From NCBI GenBank assembly GCA_900290375.1, contig OMOF01000512.1, positions 1 to 39,788 of the forward strand: a DNA stretch of 39,788 nucleotides, in the 5' to 3' direction. This DNA comes from Candidatus Desulfosporosinus infrequens (GTDB taxonomy: Bacteria; Bacillota; Desulfitobacteriia; Desulfitobacteriales; Desulfitobacteriaceae). The notes beneath the pieces are model-generated. The model was not told the DNA's origin and did no database searches. It worked only from the letters and a program-made list of their open reading frames with translations. Shown piece by piece: positions 14,397-23,422 of this stretch. The translations under genes were made by a program, and so were the position numbers. Within the stretch, counting starts at the first letter, position 1. Each line of letters starts with the position of its first letter.

Positions 14397-15359
14397 TTAC
14401 TTAACGACTGTTGATATAATTTCATCCTTACTTGGATTGAGGTCCTTACTTGGATTACTTGGATTACTTGGATTGAGATTGGAAGCTAAACTAGCTAAAC
14501 CCGAAATTCCACCTAGACCCATAGTCTCTACTACAGATGAAGGTACTATAACCATTGCCCCTTTTTCTTTGATCCCTTCGTATAAAATATTCATTGCTCT
14601 CAATTGCAAAGCCACTGGATTATTTTGATATGACTTAGCTGCTTCTGCAAATTTCTCCGCAATTTCAGTCTCAGCAGTTCCCAAGATAATTCTTGCTCTT
14701 CGTTCACGTTCCGCCTGGGCTTCGCGGCTCATAGCATCCTGTAACGCAGCGGGTAACACGACATCGCGAATCTCTACTCCTGCGACATTCACTCCCCACG
14801 GTTCAGTCCGCTTATCAATGACCAGTTTGAGTTCACGATCGATCCGTTCTCGATCAGAGAGCATTTCTGCTAAATTTGTTCTGCCGATAACGTCCCTTAA
14901 AGCCGTCTGTGCCGACCAAAAGACGGCCTCTTTGTACTTAGCAACTTCAAGCGCTGCTTTCTTGGCATCTAAGACAGACCAAAACAAAACCGCATCAACA
15001 TCAACGGGCACCGTATCTTTAGTTAAAGTTTGTTCAGCGTTAAACCCTGTAGCAATTGTACGATGATCTATCCAGTTGGTCACGGATTCTATGATAGGAA
15101 TAACAAAAAACAAGCCCGGTCCTTCTAAGCGATTGAATTTCCCTACTCTAAGAATAACCGCCTTTTCCCACTGATCAGCAACTTTTACACCAGTAGCAAT
15201 TAATATACTCAAAAAAACGCATATGACTATCCAGCCAATCCAACCCGTAAGATACGAAAGTAAGACGCCAGCAATTAAGAAAAGAAATGCTAATAACACT
15301 GATATTTGATTTGGTTTTTTGAATTCAAAATTCTGTATATTCATGTTTGGAGCCTGCAT
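14397..15359 (-). CDS. Slipin / stomatin-like SPFH domain protein
   Basis: About 320 residues. One or two N-terminal membrane segments (about 20-58, ISVLLAFLFLIAGVLLSYL and WIGWIVICVFLSILIATG), then the SPFH/band-7 domain (VADQWEKAVILRVGKFNRLEGPGLFFVIPIIES to about residue 230, including RTEPWGVNVAGVEIRDVVLP) and a coiled C-terminal part. Slipins oligomerise at membrane microdomains. The ATG at 15359 follows GAGGTG by 6 bases; the longer GTG start lies in that site. The C-terminus carries a short repeat, LNPSNPSNPSKDLNPSK, coded by a 9-base tandem repeat at about 14433-14477. No NfeD partner gene is adjacent; a peroxiredoxin gene follows instead. Confidence 0.9.
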   Translation of the reverse strand: MQAPNMNIQNFEFKKPNQISVLLAFLFLIAGVLLSYLTGWIGWIVICVFLSILIATGVKVADQWEKAVILRVGKFNRLEGPGLFFVIPIIESVTNWIDHRTIATGFNAEQTLTKDTVPVDVDAVLFWSVLDAKKAALEVAKYKEAVFWSAQTALRDVIGRTNLAEMLSDRERIDRELKLVIDKRTEPWGVNVAGVEIRDVVLPAALQDAMSREAQAERERRARIILGTAETEIAEKFAEAAKSYQNNPVALQLRAMNILYEGIKEKGAMVIVPSSVVETMGLGGISGLASLASNLNPSNPSNPSKDLNPSKDEIISTVVK

Positions 15360-15415
15360 TAAAATCACCTCATTTTCAAATATTATCCATCGTTCTCTAA
15401 TGTTCTCTAATGCTA

Positions 15416-16285
15416 CTATTCTAGTTCTTTCATAAACTTCTCAGCATCTCGTGGCTCCCAGACCCGATCGATGAGTGAAGGTCGATCAGCCAACCAAACC
15501 AGGCGATCGGCGAAGGTTGGTTTTTCCACACGGTAGAAGATACCGATGGGTATTTTCTCTCCCCATTCCATCGCTTGCTCCAGCGCGTGGTTCAGATTAC
15601 CCGTGTCATAATCCTTTGGTAATTCATAAACTCGATCTGCGTACCAACGATGGGTATTCACTTTATTGAAACTGACGCAGGGCTGGAGAATATCAATCAA
15701 GGCGTAGCCAGGATGGTTAATCGCTTCTTTCATTAGACTAATGAGGTGTTCCAGGTGTCCAGTGAATCCACGAGCTACAAAACTCGCCCCCGCCGCCAGA
15801 GCCAACAAGAGTGGGTTAAGCGGTTGATCAATATTTCCTTGTGTCTGAATCCCAGTCACCTGCCCAAGGGCTGTCGTTGGCGAAGCCTGCCCCTTGGTCA
15901 ACGCATAGATCTGATTGTCATGCACAAAATGGGCGATGTCTACATTACGTCGGATATTGTGAATAAAATGATTTCCGCCCTCTCCATACGTATCTCCATC
16001 ACCAGAATGAACGATCACCGTTAGTCCAGGATTGACGATTTTCGCCGCCACGGCTGGTGGCAAAGCACGCCCATGCAAGCCATTAAAAACGTTGGTTCGA
16101 ATATAATGAGGGAGTTTCGCTGCTTGACCGATTCCTGAGACCATCAGGATTTCTTCCGGTCGCTTATTTAATTCCAACAAGGCTGTCTTGATCGCCGTCA
16201 GAATAGCAAAATTCCCACATCCCGGGCACCAAGCAATTTCGTCGTCAGAATCAAATAGTTTTTGGCTTTCTGCTTCATTTGTCAC
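15416..16285 (-). CDS. korB: 2-oxoacid:ferredoxin oxidoreductase, beta subunit
   Basis: 289 residues. Thiamine-pyrophosphate subunit of a 2-oxoacid (probably 2-oxoglutarate) ferredoxin oxidoreductase. WCPGCGNF near the N-terminus, the TPP/Mg motif GDGDTYGEGGNHFIHNIRRN (95-114) and QPCVSFNKVNTHRWY are as in KorB/VorB-type subunits. Its start overlaps the end of korA by 11 bases, so translation is coupled. It makes acyl-CoA and reduced ferredoxin, or works in reverse for CO2 fixation, in an anaerobe. Substrate specificity cannot be settled from sequence alone. Just after the stop, TTCTCTAATG is tandemly repeated (about 15391-15412). Confidence 0.92.
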   Translation of the reverse strand: MTNEAESQKLFDSDDEIAWCPGCGNFAILTAIKTALLELNKRPEEILMVSGIGQAAKLPHYIRTNVFNGLHGRALPPAVAAKIVNPGLTVIVHSGDGDTYGEGGNHFIHNIRRNVDIAHFVHDNQIYALTKGQASPTTALGQVTGIQTQGNIDQPLNPLLLALAAGASFVARGFTGHLEHLISLMKEAINHPGYALIDILQPCVSFNKVNTHRWYADRVYELPKDYDTGNLNHALEQAMEWGEKIPIGIFYRVEKPTFADRLVWLADRPSLIDRVWEPRDAEKFMKELE

Positions 16286-17966
16286 TTGCTATAACCTCCT
16301 TAACCCGGTCCGAAATATACTGCCCGCTCATAGGTCTTCCATCATAACGCAAGATGCTGTGCGTACAATCAATCAAGGTTTCCTGACGGATCAGAGCTGC
16401 CAATTGACCCGTGGCATTTTGTTCTACATTAATCAGCATCGTGACGTTAGCTTTCATATCCGTCAGAAGCTTCGTCGGCAAGGGATAGATATCTCCGAAG
16501 ATTAACGCGCCAATGGAGTAGTCTTCCTCAAGGAGTTCGATCGCTTCCCGCACGGGTCCAGCGCTTGATCCCCAAGCTAAAAGCAAAATCTCAGGATCAG
16601 TCTGTCCAAAAACCCAAGGTTCCTGTGTCTCCTTCTTTAAATACGCTAAGCGTTGCAGCCTTTTTTTCGTCATAGCGACCCGCACGTTGGCTGCTTCCGT
16701 AATATGACCATCCTCAGTATGTTCATCACTATCCGCAAGAACGACCTGGGTTCCGCATCGACCGGGCACCAACCGTGGTGAAATTCCGTCCTCTGTCAAT
16801 TTGTAACGTTGATAGTGTTCCTGTTTCTTCCAAACCTCTTCCCCAGCCAAGGCACGCTCGATTGTCAGACTGGAAAAATCAAATGGCGGTATCGTCTGAT
16901 AATAATCCCCTAGATATTGATCTCCAAGTAGAATCACTGGAATCTGATATTTGTCCGCGAGATTGAAAGCTCGGACGGTTTGATAAAACGCATCTTCCGG
17001 ATCACGCAAGGCTATAACCATCCGTGGAAATTCCCCTTGAGAAGCCGTTAAGACAAAACTCAGATCCCCCTGCTCCGTACGAGTGGGAAATCCCGTCACT
17101 GGACCTGGGCGCTGAATTTCAGCGATCACCAGCGGTGTCTCCGTCATCGCAGCGAGGCCGAGTCCTTCAACCATCAGGCAAAATCCACCTCCAGACGTTG
17201 CCGTCATGGCTCTAGCCCCGGCATAAGAAGCCCCAATCGCCATATTGATCGCCGCAATTTCGTCTTCTGCCTGTTCCACCACAATCCCGGCCTCTTCCAT
17301 TTTATCGGCTAAGTAGGACATAATCCCAGTTGACGGAGTCATCGGGTATCCAGAATAAAAACTTACCCCTGCAGCCAACGCCCCCAAACCGATCGCTTGA
17401 TTACCTGTTACCATAATTCTCGGTTGAATTTCTGGGAAGTCAAGCTTGAATTGCGGTTCAACCAGTGTGTAACCTATTTCTAAGGCTCGACGGTTAACCT
17501 CAAAAATTTCCGCCTTAAAGAGACTATGCAGCACCGGCCAAACCTTTTCAAAGTCGAAATCAAAGAGACGCAAAACGGCACCGGCTGCTACGGTTCCTTC
17601 TGTCAATTTTGTCCCAGCTTCAATAGCCTTTTCTTTCAACGGGAGCCATAAGGCTTTTCCCTCACCGATCTCCGTACGGTAACTTTTGTCTCCTATCAGC
17701 ACACTTTGAGCAGACAGCCGAGAAGCATGAACCTCCACCGTTGTGGAATCAAGGGCTAAGAGAACATCAAGAGTCTCGCGATGGGAGTAAATTGGCCGAT
17801 TCGCAAACCTTATCTGATGAAAGTTGTGTCCGCCACGGACACGGGACATATAATCCTTATGGGAAAAAACCTCGACGCCCTGTTTTTTGAGGATTAATTC
17901 CAGTACTTTTGCGACTGTGTCAACCCCTTGCCCTGCAGCACCACCCACTAAGATATTAAAATCCAA
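16275..17966 (-). CDS. korA: 2-oxoacid:ferredoxin oxidoreductase, fused gamma-alpha subunit
   Basis: 563 residues. Residues 1 to about 175 are the gamma domain (FNILVGGAAGQGVDTVAK, SHKDYMSRVRGGHNFHQIRF). From about 185 the alpha domain follows (GNQAIGLGALAAGVSFYSGYPMTPSTGIMSYLA, EDEIAAINMAIGASYAGARAMTATSGGGF, TEQGDLSFVLTASQGEFPR), ending with a transketolase C-terminal-like domain. This gamma-alpha fusion with a separate beta subunit is common in anaerobic Firmicutes. No ferredoxin delta subunit is encoded here. The start is a TTG at 17966 with GGGGGAG 5 bases upstream. It lies after a 160-base gap that probably holds its promoter. Confidence 0.92.
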   Translation of the reverse strand: MDFNILVGGAAGQGVDTVAKVLELILKKQGVEVFSHKDYMSRVRGGHNFHQIRFANRPIYSHRETLDVLLALDSTTVEVHASRLSAQSVLIGDKSYRTEIGEGKALWLPLKEKAIEAGTKLTEGTVAAGAVLRLFDFDFEKVWPVLHSLFKAEIFEVNRRALEIGYTLVEPQFKLDFPEIQPRIMVTGNQAIGLGALAAGVSFYSGYPMTPSTGIMSYLADKMEEAGIVVEQAEDEIAAINMAIGASYAGARAMTATSGGGFCLMVEGLGLAAMTETPLVIAEIQRPGPVTGFPTRTEQGDLSFVLTASQGEFPRMVIALRDPEDAFYQTVRAFNLADKYQIPVILLGDQYLGDYYQTIPPFDFSSLTIERALAGEEVWKKQEHYQRYKLTEDGISPRLVPGRCGTQVVLADSDEHTEDGHITEAANVRVAMTKKRLQRLAYLKKETQEPWVFGQTDPEILLLAWGSSAGPVREAIELLEEDYSIGALIFGDIYPLPTKLLTDMKANVTMLINVEQNATGQLAALIRQETLIDCTHSILRYDGRPMSGQYISDRVKEVIASDK

Positions 17967-18079
17967 GTTCGCTCCCCCTTTAACTGAAGAATATATTTTT
18001 TATGCCTTAGATTTAATTCACCCACAAAGCATCACTTGTTAGTAGCTGTCATCTACAATAAAGATACCATTCCCAAGCT

Positions 18080-18107
18080 TAGAAAGTCCGCACTTGGCGG
18101 ACTTTCT
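18080..18107 (-). terminator. Terminator after wrbA
   Basis: TAGAAAGTCCGC (18080-18091) pairs with GCGGACTTTCTA (18096-18107), 4-nt loop; A/T-rich flanks. It lies 20 bases past the wrbA stop. Confidence 0.75.
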
Positions 18108-18127
18108 AAAGTTATTCTAGGAATGAT

Positions 18128-18739
18128 CTATTCTTTACCTTTTTTCAACCACTGAGCAACTTCAACCGTTCTTTTTGCTTGATGAAATACAGCATCTTTT
18201 ACATCTTCAACCATTTTGCCATCTTGCCCCTGAGTCACTGAGGTGCCATAAGGATTACCACCTGCTTTAAAAATCGAAGCATCTGTATAACCGGGCGACA
18301 CAATGATTGCCCCCCAATGCATCATTGAAGTATATAAACTTTTAATAGTAGCTTCCTGACCACCATGAGGATTCTGTGCAGAAGACATGCCACTGACTAC
18401 CTTGTTCATCAGCTTTCCTTGTGCCCACAAGCCACCTTGAAGGTCTATGAACTGTTTCATCTGTGCAGCTAGATTCCCAAATCGTGTCGGAACGCTAAAA
18501 ATAATGGCATCCGCCCAATCAAGATCATCTGAGCTTGCTTCCTTTATATCTTTTGTGGCTTCAGCATTTGCCTTCCATGCTGGATTGTTGTTAATAGCGA
18601 CTTCTGGAGCAAGTTCATGCACCTTGACCAGACGAACTTCCGCACCTGCCTCATTGGCAGCTTCCGCTGCCCACTGAGCTAACTGATAATTGATACCAGT
18701 CATGCTGTAATAAATGACTGCTAATTTAACTTTTTCCAT
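18128..18739 (-). CDS. wrbA: NAD(P)H:quinone oxidoreductase, WrbA type
   Basis: 203 residues. Flavodoxin-fold FMN enzyme that reduces quinones by two electrons, protecting against redox cycling. The FMN phosphate loop YYSMTGINYQLA, DAIIFSVPTRFGNLAAQMKQFID and the VSGMSSAQNPHGGQEATIKSLYTSMMHWGAIIVSPGYTD block are standard for WrbA. A GGGGC site 7 bases upstream of the ATG at 18739 supports the start. It is probably monocistronic: a terminator follows and the stress-type gene upstream lies 85 bases away. Confidence 0.93.
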   Translation of the reverse strand: MEKVKLAVIYYSMTGINYQLAQWAAEAANEAGAEVRLVKVHELAPEVAINNNPAWKANAEATKDIKEASSDDLDWADAIIFSVPTRFGNLAAQMKQFIDLQGGLWAQGKLMNKVVSGMSSAQNPHGGQEATIKSLYTSMMHWGAIIVSPGYTDASIFKAGGNPYGTSVTQGQDGKMVEDVKDAVFHQAKRTVEVAQWLKKGKE

Positions 18740-18823
18740 ATTAATTGCCCCTTCGTTTTTATAATAAATGGTTTTATTCTAATTCTACACAGCTGTAGGA
18801 ATAGATTGACTCTTATCAAGCAT

Positions 18824-19339
18824 TTATGCGCTATGAAGAGAAGACTCAACACTATTAGCTGCCTCAATAATCTTTTTCGCTTTTTCCACTTCTTCAAGCG
18901 TACCATGCGCAATCAACAGGAATTTATCCGACTTAAGCGACGTCTCGTATTTGAGGATACTGTCCTTTGGAATGCCCATACTGTATAAGGCTGCACCGAA
19001 AGCATTCAACCCGCCAATAATAGCCGCACCTTCGAGAGCGCCAATGATCCACGTCACCAGCGGACCGCCCACAACAAGGGGACCAATCCCAGGAATGAAA
19101 AAGAACGCGGACCCGAATAGAAATCCCCATAGTCCGCCCCAGAATGCCCCTAACTTTCCCCAGTATTTAACTCTGTCGCCCGTATTATAATAGCCCACCA
19201 CATGCTCATCCGTCTGATAATCCTTACCCACAACGGATAATTTCTTCATATCAAATCCTGCTTTCTGGAGTTCCTTGATAGCATCCTCTGCTTCGGGGTG
19301 GGTATCGAAAACCGATACAACCAAATTTTTCTCTGACAT
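18824..19339 (-). CDS. General stress protein 17M-like / glycine-zipper protein (YflT-like domain)
   Basis: 171 residues. The N-terminal LVVSVFDTHPEAEDAIKELQKAGFDMKKLSVVGKDY matches the YflT/heat-induced stress domain. A hydrophobic, Gly-rich centre (about 58-115, WGGLWGFLFGSAFFFIPGIGPLVVGGPLV...GALEGAAIIGG) can insert in membranes as a glycine zipper. A C-terminal beta-alpha segment with DKFLLIAHGTLEEVEKAKKII completes it. The exact role is unknown; relatives respond to stress or salt. The ATG at 19339 is preceded by AAAGG 9 bases upstream; a TTG three codons earlier is less likely. Confidence 0.82.
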   Translation of the reverse strand: MSEKNLVVSVFDTHPEAEDAIKELQKAGFDMKKLSVVGKDYQTDEHVVGYYNTGDRVKYWGKLGAFWGGLWGFLFGSAFFFIPGIGPLVVGGPLVTWIIGALEGAAIIGGLNAFGAALYSMGIPKDSILKYETSLKSDKFLLIAHGTLEEVEKAKKIIEAANSVESSLHSA

Positions 19340-19561
19340 TTCACACAACCTTTCTTCGTAATTGCTCCTGACTCTATTATGACTTCCCTACGAAGATTAC
19401 ATTCTACATTGAGTTAAATTTATCCTTCTAGTTACTTAAAATTATTTTCTTTTCATAATAATTATGATAATGATATCGGTAGAACAAGATTTAATGAGTA
19501 CAGCAAACAAAGATTACATTACCCTTTTACATCAAGATCAAGAACGATCAACCAAAAATAG
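19340..19561. other. A+T-rich intergenic stretch
   Basis: No gene. ATAATTATGATAATGATATC at about 19458-19477 is rich in NATWAT-like words and loosely resembles a Fur-type site, about 120 bases upstream of the stress-protein gene. No clear -35/-10 pair was found near it. Confidence 0.3.
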
Positions 19562-19592
19562 AAATCCCGCTGTTATGTTTTCAGCGGGATTT
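19562..19592 (-). terminator. Terminator downstream of the amylase gene
   Basis: AAATCCCGCTG (19562-19572) pairs with CAGCGGGATTT (19582-19592), 9-nt loop. On the minus strand it is followed by TCTATTTTTGG. It lies 70 bases beyond the amylase stop. Confidence 0.8.
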
Positions 19593-19661
19593 TGCTCATT
19601 CCTGTTATTCTGGACGATTTAACTATGATCTTACCTTTCATGGAGTCTCTCCCCTATCCAG

Positions 19662-21617
19662 CTAAGTATTGCTTATTTTCCTTAACAGAGCTCTTCCGCC
19701 CAGGGCAATTATTTGTAAGGCACTTAAGGTTTCCGGAGCTAACGTTTCACCATTTATTAGATCAGTTACAACCGTGGGAGGCTGCAACATAGTTTTGAGA
19801 TTCACTGTTCGTGTTTCCTCTGAATGACGATTAATAAGGATCATAATTTCTTCTTCGTCCCCTATCCGAGTGAAACCGTAAACATCTGGTTCAAAATAAA
19901 ACGACCTGAAGGCACCTGTCTGTAATACTTCAAATTCTGCGTGCATACGTAGCAGTCTTCGATACCAACTCAATAGTTCGCTGTCCTCTCTACCCCATAA
20001 ATAGGTCCCACGGTTATACGGATCAGCATAACCTTCTGCTCCCACTTCATCTCCATAATAAATACAAGGAACCCCGGGATAGGTCATTTGCACCAAACTA
20101 AACAATTTGAGCCGTTGCACAGCCAATTGTCGGGCATACGGGGAAAGTCGGTAGGCTCTTTGTTCTATCGTTGTCAGACTCTGCTCTGGCGGAGCATCGC
20201 CTAGAAGGGTTAAAATTCGTGCCGTATCATGACTTCCGATTAAGTTCATACACGCATAAAAGTTCTCATGGGGATAATTTTCATACAAACTCATAATCTC
20301 TTGATGCAAGGAACTGGAATCACTTTGTCCAAGCATGAAACGGAGGAAACTCGCGCGGAAAGGATAGTTCATCGTGGCATCCAGTTCATCCCCTGAAAAA
20401 TATTTGCGTTGTTTATCATAGCTTACTTTATTTGAAGCATCTTCCCACACTTCTCCGATCAGAACTGCATCAGGGCGAATAAGCTTAATCGCTTGCCGAA
20501 GTTCCTGAATGAACTCATCAGGAAGTTCATCGGCGACATCCAACCGCCAACCGGCAATCCCCATTTTTAACCACTTATTAATGACACTATTTTCTGATCC
20601 ATAAATAAACTGTCGGTAGGAAGCGTTCATCTCGTTTACTTCTGGAAGGGAATCAATCCCCCACCAGGATTGATATCCTTGGTTTAATTTACACTGATAC
20701 CAACTAAAATAGGGGGAATCACTCGATTGGCAGGCGGAGGCCCCAGGATAGTTACCATATTTATTAAAATAGATGCTGTCACTTCCGGTATGACCAAAAA
20801 CACCATCCAGTATAATAGAGATCCCAGATAGTTTTGCAGCGCCAATCAATTGTTCAAAAACCGTATCATCTCCATACATAGGATCGATCTTAAGATAATC
20901 CGCCGTATCATACTTATGATTACTTGGAGCGTCAAAAATAGGATTCAAATAAAGAATGCTTATGCCTAATTCTTTAAGGTAGGGCAATTTTTCAATGACC
21001 CCTTGCAACGTTCCTCCGAAAAAATCCCAATCGGTCACTCTGCCATTCTGGTCTTTGATATAGATTGGTGGATCAAACCAATTAGCATGCAACAAGGCAT
21101 TTTTCCGTGGAAAGAAGGTGAATCCTTTCTCGCGGTCGTTATAAAATCGATCGACAAAAATTTGATACATTGTTCCTTGCTTATACCACTTTGGTACTTC
21201 TATCGGTTTATGAACAGTAATTTGATAGGAAGTAGGCCCTTGTTCCCAAAGCTTACCCTCTCCGCCAAGCCCTTTCAAATTATTTCCATAATAATAAGTT
21301 TGAGATCCGACCCGAATCACAAAATAGTACCATATAAGCCCTGGACTGTTAGGTACTTCATAGTCTCCCTCGAATAGATCCTTTTCTGCAAAGGGTTCGG
21401 GTACTGAATCCGAAACTGAACTTTGACTAGTCTCGGTAATTCGATGCATAGGAATAGCTATTTCCCGATCTTTTTCCCAAATACGAAGAATGCAGGCATC
21501 AACATGAACCGAAAACGTCCTCAGACGGAAAGTTATCCTCTGTCCACACGAGACTGCGCCAAACGGTTCTCTGTAAAATAAATCGTGAGAATTATGAAAT
21601 GCATCAAACATCATCAT
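19662..21617 (-). CDS. Alpha-amylase family glycosidase (neopullulanase/cyclomaltodextrinase-like GH13)
   Basis: 651 residues from the ATG at 21617. An N-terminal beta-sandwich (about 5-135) precedes the (beta/alpha)8 barrel. All four GH13 regions are visible: DGVFGHTG, GWRLDVAD with nucleophile D360, LIGEVWED with acid/base E389, and LIGSHDT with D464. The N-terminal domain and the overall length suggest a neopullulanase, maltogenic amylase or cyclomaltodextrinase acting on short alpha-glucans in the cytoplasm; no signal peptide is seen. The start is chosen because GGAGG lies 5 (or 8, for the next ATG) bases upstream; the 20 extra codons before it lack a ribosome site. Confidence 0.9.
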   Translation of the reverse strand: MMMFDAFHNSHDLFYREPFGAVSCGQRITFRLRTFSVHVDACILRIWEKDREIAIPMHRITETSQSSVSDSVPEPFAEKDLFEGDYEVPNSPGLIWYYFVIRVGSQTYYYGNNLKGLGGEGKLWEQGPTSYQITVHKPIEVPKWYKQGTMYQIFVDRFYNDREKGFTFFPRKNALLHANWFDPPIYIKDQNGRVTDWDFFGGTLQGVIEKLPYLKELGISILYLNPIFDAPSNHKYDTADYLKIDPMYGDDTVFEQLIGAAKLSGISIILDGVFGHTGSDSIYFNKYGNYPGASACQSSDSPYFSWYQCKLNQGYQSWWGIDSLPEVNEMNASYRQFIYGSENSVINKWLKMGIAGWRLDVADELPDEFIQELRQAIKLIRPDAVLIGEVWEDASNKVSYDKQRKYFSGDELDATMNYPFRASFLRFMLGQSDSSSLHQEIMSLYENYPHENFYACMNLIGSHDTARILTLLGDAPPEQSLTTIEQRAYRLSPYARQLAVQRLKLFSLVQMTYPGVPCIYYGDEVGAEGYADPYNRGTYLWGREDSELLSWYRRLLRMHAEFEVLQTGAFRSFYFEPDVYGFTRIGDEEEIMILINRHSEETRTVNLKTMLQPPTVVTDLINGETLAPETLSALQIIALGGRALLRKISNT

Positions 21618-21680
21618 ATAATCCTCCAGTTTCCCTAACGGCCTGTTTAGGCAAGAAAGGAAATAATAAGTTCCCATCTG

Positions 21681-21705
21681 AAGGACAGCAATGATGGCTG
21701 TCCTT
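21681..21705 (-). terminator. Hairpin between rarA and the amylase gene
   Basis: AAGGACAGC (21681-21689) pairs with GCTGTCCTT (21697-21705), 7-nt loop, directly after the rarA stop. No good T run follows on the minus strand, so it may be a weak terminator or attenuator. Confidence 0.5.
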
Positions 21706-21706
21706 C

Positions 21707-22951
21707 TTATTTGTCCTTGTTAGAGTATTTTTTAAATACCCTTTCTTCGGCTCCAGAGTTTTGTGGCGTATAAAAGCAAGTATATTTAAGGTCTTTAGGT
21801 AAATATTCTAAGTGAGTATCGGGATGATCTATCGGATTTATATATTGACCCGTGCTGTTTTTTAATTGATTTGGCACATTAAAAGCTCTGGTTGTTTCAA
21901 CAGTTTTAAGAGCAGAATTAATAGCCTTATATGCTGAATTGGACTTAGGACTTTCACACAAATAGATAACAGCCTCAGCCAAAGGAATTCGCGCTTCCGG
22001 CATGCCAATGAATTCAACTGCTTGTTTTGCAGATATTGCCACTTGCAGGCATTGTGGGTTGGCAAGTCCTATATCTTCACTTGCTGAGATTACTATCCTT
22101 CTCGCTATAAATAAGGGGTCAACGCCTGAATGGAGCATCCGAGCTAACCAATACAATGCTGAATTGGTTTGGCTTCCTCTAATTGATTTTATGAATGCTG
22201 ATGTTAAATCGTAGAAATCGGAAGTCGTAATCCCATTCAGCCTAAATTGATAAGCGTCCTGTACCATTTCAAGTGTAATTTTATTCGAAGTTTGAGAGGC
22301 AATTTCTAAGGCATTAAGAGCACTGCGTACATCTCCATTGCAAACTTCGATCAAATACTTTAGAGCCTCTTCAGTAAGCTTAATATTCTTTAGACCTAAA
22401 CCATGATCCGTATCGATCAGAGAACGTTCAATGATTTTTTTAACATCTTCACTGGATAGGAAATCAAGCCGATAAACCCTACACCTTGAAGCCAACGGAG
22501 GGATTATATCATGCATAACACTTTCAGTTGTTGCGCCGATCAAAATAATCGTTCCGTTTTCGATAACAGGGAGTAGTGACATTTGTACATTGGACCTCAT
22601 TGCATGAATTTCATCGATAAAAACAATTGTTTTCTTTCCATGGAATTTTAGCCTATCTTTAGCTGATTCGATCACAGTTTTAAGTTCACTCGCAGTAAGT
22701 GATACAGCATTTAACCGCACGAATTCTGCATTCGTAGTTTTGCTGATTATTGAAGCTAAACTGGTTTTTCCTGATGCGGGAGGTCCTTGTAATATCATAG
22801 ATGAGACGCTATCGGTTTCTACCAATTTTCTTAGTAAAGTTCCTTTACCAAGAATGTGTTTTTGTCCGATAAAATCGTCTAAAGTTTCAGGCCTCATTTT
22901 TTCTGCTAAAGGAACATGATTTGTGTTTAACGCATAATCGAATAAATCCAT
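21707..22951 (-). CDS. rarA: Replication-associated recombination protein RarA/MgsA (AAA ATPase)
   Basis: 414 residues. Clamp-loader-like AAA+ ATPase acting at stalled replication forks. PLAEKMRPETLDDFIGQKHILGKG opens the protein; Walker A is GPPASGKTS (about 56-64) and Walker B is TIVFIDEIHAM. ATTESVMHDIIPPLASRCR carries sensor 1 and the Arg finger, and the C-terminal tetramerisation region includes GSQTNSALYWLARMLHSGVDPLFIARRIVISASEDIGLANP. The ATG at 22951 is chosen: AGAGGT lies 7 bases upstream, and the longer frame to 22990 reads through the terminator of trxA. B. subtilis also has rarA (yrvN) between aspS and the iscS/mnmA genes. Confidence 0.94.
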   Translation of the reverse strand: MDLFDYALNTNHVPLAEKMRPETLDDFIGQKHILGKGTLLRKLVETDSVSSMILQGPPASGKTSLASIISKTTNAEFVRLNAVSLTASELKTVIESAKDRLKFHGKKTIVFIDEIHAMRSNVQMSLLPVIENGTIILIGATTESVMHDIIPPLASRCRVYRLDFLSSEDVKKIIERSLIDTDHGLGLKNIKLTEEALKYLIEVCNGDVRSALNALEIASQTSNKITLEMVQDAYQFRLNGITTSDFYDLTSAFIKSIRGSQTNSALYWLARMLHSGVDPLFIARRIVISASEDIGLANPQCLQVAISAKQAVEFIGMPEARIPLAEAVIYLCESPKSNSAYKAINSALKTVETTRAFNVPNQLKNSTGQYINPIDHPDTHLEYLPKDLKYTCFYTPQNSGAEERVFKKYSNKDK

Positions 22952-22964
22952 TAATGATACCTCT

Positions 22965-22998
22965 AAAAAGCGATGCCTACGTTTAAGCATCGCTTTTT
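22965..22998 (-). terminator. Terminator after trxA
   Basis: AAAAAGCGATGC (22965-22976) pairs with GCATCGCTTTTT (22987-22998), 10-nt loop, with a T run. It ends the csoR-trxA transcript and lies directly upstream of the rarA ribosome site. Confidence 0.85.
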
Positions 22999-23061
22999 AT
23001 TTTCTTTTCAAGGTTTAGCGTTCACGAACGGGCGAGTATTGAACTGCCCTTGAATAAATAA

Positions 23062-23391
23062 TTAAATTTGAGCATCGAGCATTTTAACCAGATCCGCTTT
23101 TCCACGGAAACCGGTGGTTATGTCTACCACTTTGCCCCCCTTGAAAACGGCGATTGTCGGAATACTCATCACTGAATATTGGCTAGCAATTGGGGCATTC
23201 TCGTCCACATTGACTTTCCCTATGACAATTCGACCGGCATACTCATCAGCAAGTTCATCGATCACGGGAGCAACCATACGACATGGACTGCACCACGGAG
23301 CCCAAAAATCCACCAGAACCGCTTGTTCAGACTTAAGAACATCCGCCTCAAAGTTTGCAGTAGTAAAGGTTTTTACATTTGCACCTGCCAT
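23062..23391 (-). CDS. trxA: Thioredoxin
   Basis: 109 residues. Cytoplasmic disulfide reductase. The active site reads WAPWCSPCRM, so Ser replaces the usual Gly of WCGPC; this variant occurs in other thioredoxins and may shift the redox potential. DFWAPWC, GKVNVDENAPIASQYSVMSIPTIAVFKGG with the cis-Pro, and FRGKADLVKML complete the fold. The ATG at 23391 follows GGAGG by 7 bases; a TTG eight codons upstream opens the frame but lies before that site. It is encoded 31 bases after csoR and shares its promoter, which is not a common home for the main thioredoxin gene. Confidence 0.95.
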   Translation of the reverse strand: MAGANVKTFTTANFEADVLKSEQAVLVDFWAPWCSPCRMVAPVIDELADEYAGRIVIGKVNVDENAPIASQYSVMSIPTIAVFKGGKVVDITTGFRGKADLVKMLDAQI

Positions 23392-23422
23392 TAAAATTCC
23401 TCCTAAATTAATCAAATTTTAT

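Noticed and set aside
19458-19480. Fur box upstream of the stress-protein gene
   Set aside because: Only loosely similar to the consensus, in a very A+T-rich stretch and without a matching promoter.
22952-22990. Longer N-terminus for RarA (start at 22990)
   Set aside because: The extra codons lie in the trxA terminator hairpin; the ATG at 22951 has its own AGAGGT site.
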